Below, piece by piece: positions 14,105 through 21,264 of a stretch of DNA of 40,259 nucleotides. The stretch is from positions 1 through 40,259 of IMG/VR virus record IMGVR_UViG_3300021197_001456. One strand, written 5' to 3'. The translations under genes and the position numbers were made by a program. The number at the start of each line of letters is the position of its first letter. Positions within the stretch are counted from its first letter, which is position 1. Below the pieces are notes generated by a model. It did not search any database. It was not told the DNA's origin and was given only the letters and a program-made list of their open reading frames with translations. This stretch comes from a virus.

Positions 14105-16239
14105 TATGTTGTTTATTACTTGCAAGTAATCTATCAGCTCAGTACACATACGAAGCTAACCAAGATCTTTACCATTTACAAACTAACGCTAACAATTTTG
14201 AAGGCGAGTTAGCATACGAGGTATCTGATGATGGCATTTCACCCGCAATTGATCTTACTTTTGATTTTACTTTTTATGGCTCTACATTTAGCCAAGCGAG
14301 GATGGCTACTAATGGATGTCTCCATTTTGGCTCTAGTGGTAGCTATTGTAACGACTATACTCCTGATCCTATTAACGGGCAACACACATACACCATATAT
14401 GCTTTCTGGACCGACTTAATTAGAGACAGTAATTCTCGTATGAAGTCTTGGGGAGACTCAAGCAAAATGATCTTTGGTTGGTATGACCTTAGAGAGTATA
14501 ACAGAAGCAATTCAGACAATAGTTTTGAAATAATACTTTGGAACAATAATTCGTTTGATCTTCGTTATGGCCATTTAGATATTATTAATCATGATGTGTT
14601 AATAGGAGAAGTAGGATCCAAAAAAGAAGATTCTTACACTTATTACTATCATGACGAATGCAATACAGGTACAACCAACACTTCTAGTTGTTACAATTAT
14701 GATTGGAATAACTCAGACAAAAACCAAAATCTAGAAAATGGTGGATCTTTATATGGTGCAGGTAGTGGTAGCGGTATTGATTGCAGTAATCCTTTAAATG
14801 ATTCTAGTTGTAGCGGATATTCAGATGCTTTATTAACCCAACAATGTAATATAAGCTCTCTTTATGATGAGTCTTGCCCCTATTATTGGGACGCATACGA
14901 TGATCAGCAATGCGATTTAGATCCTCAGTATGGGCCGTTCTGCCCTGGTTATACGCAACAAGAAGATATAGGTTACTTTCAAGAAGATCAATTTGATTAC
15001 GGTTACGAAGAAGAAGAGCAGTTTGGCTACGAAGAAGAACCTATATTTGAAGAGTTTGTATTTGAGTTTGATGAGCAGCACTTTGAAGAACAAGAGTTTA
15101 TGTTTGAAGAAGAAATAATCTTTGAAGAAATGTTTCGTCAAGATGAGTTCGTAGATCCATTTCCCTTGATACCAGACTTTGAAATGCCACGTGAAGAAAT
15201 ATTTATTCCTGTAGAAGATTTAATTATTGAAGAGTTTATTTTCCAAGAAACATTTTTAGTAGAAGACTTTAGAGAACCTGAAACCTTTATTGAGTTAGAA
15301 ACTATTGAAGAATTAGAAGAATGGTTTGAAGAAGAGACTAGAAGAGAGGAAGAGGTTGCAATATTAGAAGACCCAGAGGAAGAGTTTATAGAAGAAATTT
15401 TTGAGGAAGAGGCTGTTGAGGAGGTTTTTGAAGCTATAGAAGAAAGATTGGCTGAAGCTGAAATAGAAGAAGAAAGAATAGAAAGAGAAGAGACTATAGA
15501 AGAAGATGTATTTGAAGAAGAGTTTCAAGTTGCTGAAAGAGAAAATACAAAAGGTGAAAGCTCAATTAGTAGAGAGGTTGCTCTTAGGGTGGTTGCATCT
15601 ACAATAAAAACCGCAAATCAGAGTGTTAGCGGTACTAACGCTGGCAATTCTATACATGCTACAGGCAATAGCGTAGCTGCTGGAAATGCTGTAAGTAACT
15701 CATCTAACGCTGGTTTTAGTACCAGTAGTTCACCCAGCATGTCAGATCAGTTTGCATCATCTGCAGCTCAAACCAATCAAGTTCTTAATATGAGTAGTAT
15801 ATCTGTATCAGATGCTTCTTTTAGTTCAACAACAGCGGAAACAGAAACGGTAACAACAGAAGTAGCAGTTGCTAACGTAACAACAGAAACAACGCAAGAT
15901 CAAATGGATACGTCTATTGCATCTGTTGATTCTGACTCAGAAACTACCGTTAAAAATATTATTGCTCAAAACTTACAAACAGCTCAAGAACAAGTTGCAG
16001 CTAAACAAGAAGAAACTGGAGAGTATGGTTCAGAAAACGCTATTATAGCGGTTATGGGCTTTTTGCCAGGATTTAATAATTACAGAACCGTATATATACC
16101 TGAAAAAGAATTTTGGTATGAGTCAAAAAGCATTTATACTAATAGCAACCTTTCAGATAATACTGCGGCTTTTTACGGCCTAGCAGGACAAAGTATAAAA
16201 ACTTTGACTGAATTAAAAAAACTACAGCCAACATTATAG
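14083..16239 (+). CDS. 718-aa secreted protein: NIDO-like domain, Glu-rich stalk, conserved C-terminus
   Basis: A clear signal peptide (MYRSFKIICCLLLASNLSAQ) precedes a beta domain, about residues 20-195, resembling a NIDO/adhesion fold (FDFTFYGSTFSQARMATNGC, YAFWTDLIRD, FEIILWNNNSFDLRYGHLDI). Residues about 230-290 have repeated C-x-PxYGPFCPGY-like Cys/Tyr motifs. A 190-residue Glu/Phe/Ile-rich acidic region follows, then a Ser/Asn/Thr linker and a conserved-looking C-terminus (AIIAVMGFLPGFNNYRTVYI). It overlaps the preceding exported gene by 22 nt. The acidic Cys-rich part might bind cations. The role is unknown; adhesion, envelope modification or exclusion are candidates. Confidence 0.72.
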   Translation: MYRSFKIICCLLLASNLSAQYTYEANQDLYHLQTNANNFEGELAYEVSDDGISPAIDLTFDFTFYGSTFSQARMATNGCLHFGSSGSYCNDYTPDPINGQHTYTIYAFWTDLIRDSNSRMKSWGDSSKMIFGWYDLREYNRSNSDNSFEIILWNNNSFDLRYGHLDIINHDVLIGEVGSKKEDSYTYYYHDECNTGTTNTSSCYNYDWNNSDKNQNLENGGSLYGAGSGSGIDCSNPLNDSSCSGYSDALLTQQCNISSLYDESCPYYWDAYDDQQCDLDPQYGPFCPGYTQQEDIGYFQEDQFDYGYEEEEQFGYEEEPIFEEFVFEFDEQHFEEQEFMFEEEIIFEEMFRQDEFVDPFPLIPDFEMPREEIFIPVEDLIIEEFIFQETFLVEDFREPETFIELETIEELEEWFEEETRREEEVAILEDPEEEFIEEIFEEEAVEEVFEAIEERLAEAEIEEERIEREETIEEDVFEEEFQVAERENTKGESSISREVALRVVASTIKTANQSVSGTNAGNSIHATGNSVAAGNAVSNSSNAGFSTSSSPSMSDQFASSAAQTNQVLNMSSISVSDASFSSTTAETETVTTEVAVANVTTETTQDQMDTSIASVDSDSETTVKNIIAQNLQTAQEQVAAKQEETGEYGSENAIIAVMGFLPGFNNYRTVYIPEKEFWYESKSIYTNSNLSDNTAAFYGLAGQSIKTLTELKKLQPTL

Positions 16240-16248
16240 GAGACTGAA

Positions 16249-16602
16249 ATGAATTGGTTTGAAAACAAAACAACACAACTTATAGCACTTGTTGGTATTG
16301 TTACAACGCTAGCTGGCTTCGGCTATCAAGGCGCTCAATATGTTAATAGATTAGATAACCTAGAAGCTCAAATAGGCGGCATAGGTGATACTGAAAAAGC
16401 TCAAAAAGCAATTGAAGAACGCTTTGCATCTATAGAAACATCAGTACAGTTTTTGGAAAAATCTTTAGATGGTATAGTTATACCAGATAACTCTGAGTTA
16501 AAAACTGATATTGCAACTATTAAATCTAAACTTGGCTCTTTAGAAAAAGAAGTAGATAAAATAGAAGCAAAAATTAATGATAAAAATCCATTAGCGGGGT
16601 AA
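16249..16602 (+). CDS. Membrane-anchored coiled-coil protein of lysis region
   Basis: The 117-aa product has one N-terminal membrane segment (LIALVGIVTTLAGFGY) followed by a long coiled coil (NRLDNLEAQIGGIGDTEKAQ to SKLGSLEKEVDKIEAKI). This topology is like inner-membrane spanins or XhlA-type lysis accessories. It sits 2 nt before the holin. GGAG precedes the ATG. No second cysteine-lipidated partner overlaps it, so a classical spanin pair is not visible. Confidence 0.6.
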   Translation: MNWFENKTTQLIALVGIVTTLAGFGYQGAQYVNRLDNLEAQIGGIGDTEKAQKAIEERFASIETSVQFLEKSLDGIVIPDNSELKTDIATIKSKLGSLEKEVDKIEAKINDKNPLAG

Positions 16603-16604
16603 TT

Positions 16605-17093
16605 ATGAAATTTGGTTTAATAAAAAATATGGTTGGAGCTCTAGCTCCTACTCTTGGATCAGCATTAGGTGGTCCTTTGGGCGGCCAAGCAGCGTCAGTT
16701 ATTGCTGGTGTTCTTGGATGTCAATCAGATCCTAAGTCTATCAATAATGCAATACAGGCAGCCACTCCAGAACAAATGCTTGAACTTAAAAAAGCAGAAC
16801 AACAATTTGAAGTTCAAATGAAAGAGCTTGATGTAGATGTGTTTAAGTTAGAGGTTCAAGACAAAGCAGATGCTAGAGGAAAATTTAGCAAAGATTGGAC
16901 AGCTAGAATTATGGGAACTGCTGTTGTAGGTGGTTTTTTGGGTTATATATTTTTAGTTACTCTGCAACCGCCAGAACAAAACTCTGAGGCTTTGATTAAT
17001 TTAGTGTTGGGATATCTTGGTGGGTTAGCATCAGCGGTTATATCATTTTACTTTGGAGCATCCAATACGGGTGATAAAAAAGATGACGAATAA
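16605..17093 (+). CDS. Holin, GTA_holin_3TM family
   Basis: The 162-aa product starts with a Gly/Ala-rich hydrophobic segment (LGSALGGPLGGQAASVIAGVLG). A charged helix with KADARGKFSKDWTARIMG follows, then two C-terminal membrane segments (AVVGGFLGYIFLVTL; LVLGYLGGLASAVISFYFGA). This order and the D-x-R...W-x-AR motif match the holin family with three transmembrane segments first named for gene-transfer-agent release. Its end overlaps the next gene by 11 nt, and the endolysin follows, which confirms the lysis role. Confidence 0.82.
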   Translation: MKFGLIKNMVGALAPTLGSALGGPLGGQAASVIAGVLGCQSDPKSINNAIQAATPEQMLELKKAEQQFEVQMKELDVDVFKLEVQDKADARGKFSKDWTARIMGTAVVGGFLGYIFLVTLQPPEQNSEALINLVLGYLGGLASAVISFYFGASNTGDKKDDE

Positions 17094-17298
17094 AACTACA
17101 GTTCAATCTGTTGCATCAGACTTAAAATCTCACGAGGCAAAATGTGAAGAAAGATGGAAAAGCATATTCAAAGAAACAGCAGAAATAAAAGAAGAAATGA
17201 ACGATTTAAACAAAACTTTAAGAATGGCAGTTTTTGGAACTTTTGGTTTTATGGGAACTTTATTAATTGCTTTCGTTACAATTATCTTCGGAACCTAA
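17083..17298 (+). CDS. XhlA-like small membrane protein
   Basis: The 71-aa product has a charged N-terminal helix (HEAKCEERWKSIFKETAEIK) and a C-terminal membrane segment (VFGTFGFMGTLLIAFVTIIF), the layout of haemolysin XhlA proteins that sit beside holins. The ATG at 17083 overlaps the holin stop by 11 nt. A longer frame opening at a TTG (17053) is less likely. Its stop overlaps the endolysin ATG by one base. It is probably a holin helper. Confidence 0.7.
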   Translation: MTNKTTVQSVASDLKSHEAKCEERWKSIFKETAEIKEEMNDLNKTLRMAVFGTFGFMGTLLIAFVTIIFGT

Positions 17299-17744
17299 TG
17301 CACACTTCGGACGAAGGTTTTGAGCTTATAAAAAAATTTGAAGGCTGTGAGCTTGAGGCCTATAAGTGCGCTGCTGGAGTATGGACTATAGGATATGGCC
17401 ATACCAAAGATGTGCAAGAAGGCGATAAGTGGTCTGAAGAAAAAGCAGACTTTATGTTATGGCGTGAGCTTGATGATGAGTATGAACATTATGTTAATTC
17501 GTTAGTGACTGTTCCGATAAATCAATGCCAATTTGATTCTTTGGTTTCTTGGACATATAACTTAGGCCCGAACAATCTTAAAAAATCTAGCATGCTTAGA
17601 GTTTTAAACGAAGGGAAATACGATGAAGTCCCAGCTCAAATGAAAAGATGGAATAAAGCAAAAGGCAAAGTTTTAGCTGGCCTTACAAGAAGAAGAAAAG
17701 CAGAATCTTTAATGTTTGAGGGAAAAGACTGGGAACATATATAA
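17298..17744 (+). CDS. Endolysin, GH24 (T4/P21-type) muramidase
   Basis: The 148-aa product has FEGCELEAYKCAAGVWTIGY with E15, C24 and T30. The spacing E-8-C-5-T is exactly the catalytic triad E-x8-D/C-x5-T of T4-like lysozymes; here the middle residue is Cys. QFDSLVSWTYNLGPNNLKKS and the closing LAGLTRRRKAE are also standard for the family. The enzyme cleaves the MurNAc-GlcNAc bond of peptidoglycan. There is no signal-anchor, so it depends on the holin for export. The start is fixed by the TAATG overlap with the XhlA-like gene. Confidence 0.93.
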   Translation: MHTSDEGFELIKKFEGCELEAYKCAAGVWTIGYGHTKDVQEGDKWSEEKADFMLWRELDDEYEHYVNSLVTVPINQCQFDSLVSWTYNLGPNNLKKSSMLRVLNEGKYDEVPAQMKRWNKAKGKVLAGLTRRRKAESLMFEGKDWEHI

Positions 17745-17745
17745 A

Positions 17746-19623
17746 ATGGCGTTACAAAAAACTTTATTTAAACCAGGGATAAACAGAGAAGGAACTGATT
17801 ATAGTAATGAGGGCGGTTGGTTTGATATTAATCTTGTAAGATTTAGAAAAGGCCTTCCTGAAAAATTTGGGGGCTGGTCAAAATTAACCACTAACACTTT
17901 TTTAGGCACATGCAGAGCCTTGCATCCCTGGGTTTCTTTAGGCGGAACTAAATATTTAGGACTTGGAACCACTTGGAAATACTATATACAAGCAGGTTTT
18001 AACTTTAATGATGTTACGCCCATACGATTAACCACTTCAGCTGGAGACGTTACTTTTTCTGCATCCAATGGCGATGCGACAATTACTGTCGCTGATACAT
18101 CTCATGGCGCAGTTGCTAACGATTTTGTGACTTTTTCTGGAGCAGCATCTCTTGGCGGCAATATTACTGCTACAGTGCTCAATCAAGAATACCAAATAAC
18201 CACAATTGTAAATGCTAATTCTTATACAATAGAAGCCAAGGATACTAGCGGAGCTACTGTAACAGCCAACGCAAGTGACAGCGGTAATGGCGGGGGTTCT
18301 ACAGTTGGAACTTACCAAATAAATGTAGGTCTTGATGTTTATGTTCCTGGATCTGGGTGGGGAGTAAATGGATGGGGCCAAGGAACTTTTGGTTCTGTTA
18401 CTGCTTTGTCTGTCACTAACCAGTTAAGACTTTGGACTCATGACAACTTTGGCGAAAACTTAATTATGAATGTTAGGGGTGGCGGCATTTATCAATGGAC
18501 CGAGAACAACGGTGTTGGAACAAGAGCTGTTGATATGTCTGGAATAGCTGGTGCTAATTTAGTGCCTACGGTTGGTTTACAAGTTATTACTTCAGAAATT
18601 GACAGACATTTAATTGTTTTAGGCGCTGATCCAATTAATGATGCGGGCTCAGCCAGAACAGGAACAGTTGACCCTATGTTAATTGCTTTTAGCGATCAGG
18701 AAAACAATTTAGACTTTGAGCCAAAAATTACTAATACTGCTGGCTCGTTAAGATTATCTTCTGGCTCTTCGATTATTGGAGCTGCTAAATCAAGACAAGA
18801 GGTATTGGTTTGGACTGATACTGCTTTATACAGCATGCAGTTTGTTGGGCCGCCTTTTACCTTTGCTGTTAATTTAATTAACGAAGGTACAGGATTGGTT
18901 GGACCTAAAGCTTCTGTAACAGCCCCTTCATCTGTTTTTTGGATGGGCTATAACAACTTTTATGCTTATAACGGTAGTGTACAAAATTTACCTTGTAGCG
19001 TTCATAATTATGTATTTAATGATATTAATCTTACGCAATCTTTTAAAATTAACGCTTTTACAATTACTGATAAAAATGAAGTGGGTTGGTTTTATTGTTC
19101 TGCTTCAAGCAGCGAAATAGACAGATATGTTATTTATAATTACGCAGAACAAACTTGGGTGTATGGCCAACTCAGCAGAACAGCTTGGCTAGATGCTGGT
19201 ATAGAAAACTATCCTAGAGCTGTAAGCGGCGGTTATCTGTATCAACAAGAAAATGGCTTTGATGCTGACGGTCAGCCAATGACAAATGTATTTATAGAAA
19301 GTTCTGATTTTGATATAGGAGATGGAGAGCAATTTACTTTTATTAGAAGAATTATTCCTGACTTTAAATTTATTCAAAATAGTAATCAAAACGGCTCAGT
19401 CAATATTGTTGTTAAGACAAGAAACTTCCCTGGAGATTCTTTAACAACCAACTCTACCAGCGCTATACAAGCCAGTACTCAACAAGCTTACGTTAGAGGC
19501 CGAGCAAGACAAATGGTTCTTAGGTTTGAATCAGATGATGATGCAACAAATGATGGAAATTTAGGAATTGGCTGGAGACTAGGCGCAACAAGAATAGATA
19601 TTAGAGCTGACGGAAGAAGATGA
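17746..19623 (+). CDS. Tail hub/nozzle protein, P22 gp10-like
   Basis: The 625-aa product starts MALQKTLFKPGINREGTDYS, followed by GGWFDINLVRFRKGLPEKFG, a conserved opening of short-tail hub or nozzle proteins. Residues about 95-190 look like an inserted beta domain (FSASNGDATITVADTSHGAV). The remainder has propeller-like strands (MLIAFSDQENNLDFEPKITN, VFWMGYNNFYAYNGS). The start at 17746 follows the endolysin stop by 1 nt and is preferred to the in-frame ATG at 17716. It ends in a 4-nt overlap with the next tail gene. The fold call is from pattern recall; an exact P22 homology is not provable by eye. Confidence 0.7.
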   Translation: MALQKTLFKPGINREGTDYSNEGGWFDINLVRFRKGLPEKFGGWSKLTTNTFLGTCRALHPWVSLGGTKYLGLGTTWKYYIQAGFNFNDVTPIRLTTSAGDVTFSASNGDATITVADTSHGAVANDFVTFSGAASLGGNITATVLNQEYQITTIVNANSYTIEAKDTSGATVTANASDSGNGGGSTVGTYQINVGLDVYVPGSGWGVNGWGQGTFGSVTALSVTNQLRLWTHDNFGENLIMNVRGGGIYQWTENNGVGTRAVDMSGIAGANLVPTVGLQVITSEIDRHLIVLGADPINDAGSARTGTVDPMLIAFSDQENNLDFEPKITNTAGSLRLSSGSSIIGAAKSRQEVLVWTDTALYSMQFVGPPFTFAVNLINEGTGLVGPKASVTAPSSVFWMGYNNFYAYNGSVQNLPCSVHNYVFNDINLTQSFKINAFTITDKNEVGWFYCSASSSEIDRYVIYNYAEQTWVYGQLSRTAWLDAGIENYPRAVSGGYLYQQENGFDADGQPMTNVFIESSDFDIGDGEQFTFIRRIIPDFKFIQNSNQNGSVNIVVKTRNFPGDSLTTNSTSAIQASTQQAYVRGRARQMVLRFESDDDATNDGNLGIGWRLGATRIDIRADGRR

Positions 19624-19949
19624 GCAAACTGCTTCAAACCCAGCTTCCGCAAGCGCAAGGAGAGGGCGTTACTTCTTCTACTTTTAATAGACTTATAAGA
19701 ATTTTAGAGATAAACTTAGGAGCAGTAGACCCTGATAATACTTTGCAATTATCAACTACTCAACGTGATAAGTTAAATTTTAATCTTGGCACGCTAATCT
19801 TTAATACGACAACTCAAGTGTTGCAAGTATTTAACGGGACTGAGTTTATTGATTTAATGGATGAACCCAACCCTCAAGGATACGAAGCCCAAGGTTTGCT
19901 GGGTAATGTTTCGGTGAAAACAAACGGAAATATTACAATAACCTTGTAA
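19620..19949 (+). CDS. Small tail protein, fibre/needle adaptor type
   Basis: The 109-aa product has FNRLIRILEINLGAVDPDNT and then GTLIFNTTTQVLQVFNGTEF. The second motif is common in phage tail fibres and short tail proteins (G-x-x-x-YN-T-x-T-x-x-x-x-x-W-x-G). It overlaps the hub gene by 4 nt (ATGA), so it is probably made with it and joins fibre or spike to the hub. No enzymatic motif is present. Confidence 0.6.
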   Translation: MSKLLQTQLPQAQGEGVTSSTFNRLIRILEINLGAVDPDNTLQLSTTQRDKLNFNLGTLIFNTTTQVLQVFNGTEFIDLMDEPNPQGYEAQGLLGNVSVKTNGNITITL

Positions 19950-19965
19950 AATGATAATATAACAT

Positions 19966-21264
19966 ATGGAACAAGGTATGCTAAACAACGGACAAAGACA
20001 GCAACTAGAAGGAATTGCAGCTTTAGGCAGAAACGAAGATACTTATTTGGCTCACGTAGCGCCAGATGAAATGGTCGTTCCAGCCCAAGCTTTACGCGAT
20101 AACCCACTTTTAAAACAAGCAATCGAACAAGTTATTTCCAAGTATGGGATTGATCCTAATCAATTCGTAGTTGGAAATGGTAGTATGGATTTAAACCCTT
20201 TAACAGGTTTACCAGAGTTTGGATTTCTATCTAAAGTTTGGAAAAAGGTTAAAAAAGTAGTTAAAAAAGTTGCTCCTGTAGCGATGTTTATTCCTGGCGT
20301 AGGTCAGGCTTTAGGTGCTGTAGGTGGATCTTTGTTAGGCAAAGTTGGTCTAGGCAACGTAGCTAGCGGTATTGGTAGTTTTGTTGGTAAAATCCCAGGT
20401 TTTGGCGGTGTTGGAAATGCTATTACAGCAGGATCTGGCGGCGGACTAGGGAGCGCTTTATCATTTGGAAAAGACGCTATTACTTCTGGAATAGGAAGTT
20501 TATTTACTCCTAAAGGTATGATGGGCCAAGTAATGCAGGGCGGTATGATGCCTCCGCAAATGCCAGGCGGATTTATGCCCCAGCAACAACAATATTACGG
20601 TGGCGGATTTATGCCTACTTTTGGCTATTCTCCTAGTTATCAACAACAACAACCTCAACAACAGGGTAATTTTTTTAGAGACAAAATAATGGATGACATA
20701 CTAGGATTTGATCCTGGTGGACCAGCTGGCGGCAAAGGTATTTACGGAATTTTTGGAAAAGCAAAAGATGCTTTTACAACTGACGAAGGAAAGCTTAACA
20801 CTTTAGGCGCAGGTGGGCTTGCAGCTTTAGTCGGTAAGATAGCTTACGATCAAGCTAAAAGCAGATCAGGCGGCTTAGCAGAAACTCCAGCAGTAACGAT
20901 GGATCAATTAGGCAGATATCAATTATCCAAAGCTTTAGGTACAGGTGGTACTAGAGAAGAGTTTGGACTAGCTCCAGCTCCTCAAGCTTTAAAATTTGCT
21001 CAAGGTGGCGCAGTTATGATTGAAGAACTTGACATGCGAAACGGCGGTGAATCTGCTGGACCAGGGACTGGTACTTCAGATGATATTCCAGCGATGTTAA
21101 GTGACGGCGAGTTCGTAATGACTGCCAAAGCAACAAGGGGCGCAGGATCATTTGACGTTAACAAAACTAAATCTGGTATTGAGCTTATTAAAGGTGGAAG
21201 CGCTTCACGCGAAGAAGGCGTAAAAAACATGCGCGAGTTAATGAATATTTTTGAGGCAATATAA
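19966..21264 (+). CDS. Virion-internal or ejection protein 1 (Gly/Gln-rich)
   Basis: The 432-aa product has an N-terminal motif TYLAHVAPDEMVVPAQAL and MDLNPLTGLPEFGF. Glycine-rich hydrophobic helices follow (VAPVAMFIPGVGQALGAVGG; IPGFGGVGNAITAGSGGGL), then a Gln/Gly/Met-rich linker and a C-terminal TSDDIPAMLSDGEFVMTAKA motif. These N- and C-terminal motifs are typical of a family of internal virion proteins in marine phages. The membrane-active look suits a protein ejected into the envelope. It overlaps the next gene by 1 nt. Confidence 0.65.
   Translation: MEQGMLNNGQRQQLEGIAALGRNEDTYLAHVAPDEMVVPAQALRDNPLLKQAIEQVISKYGIDPNQFVVGNGSMDLNPLTGLPEFGFLSKVWKKVKKVVKKVAPVAMFIPGVGQALGAVGGSLLGKVGLGNVASGIGSFVGKIPGFGGVGNAITAGSGGGLGSALSFGKDAITSGIGSLFTPKGMMGQVMQGGMMPPQMPGGFMPQQQQYYGGGFMPTFGYSPSYQQQQPQQQGNFFRDKIMDDILGFDPGGPAGGKGIYGIFGKAKDAFTTDEGKLNTLGAGGLAALVGKIAYDQAKSRSGGLAETPAVTMDQLGRYQLSKALGTGGTREEFGLAPAPQALKFAQGGAVMIEELDMRNGGESAGPGTGTSDDIPAMLSDGEFVMTAKATRGAGSFDVNKTKSGIELIKGGSASREEGVKNMRELMNIFEAI

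Noticed and set aside
14917-15141. 74-aa antisense frame opposite the Glu-rich region
   Set aside because: Phe/Lys/Leu content is the complement of GAA/GAG-rich codons; no ribosome site.
17053-17298. Longer XhlA-like frame starting at TTG 17053
   Set aside because: The ATG at 17083 with the 11-nt overlap fits the family's length and the pattern seen at other gene pairs.
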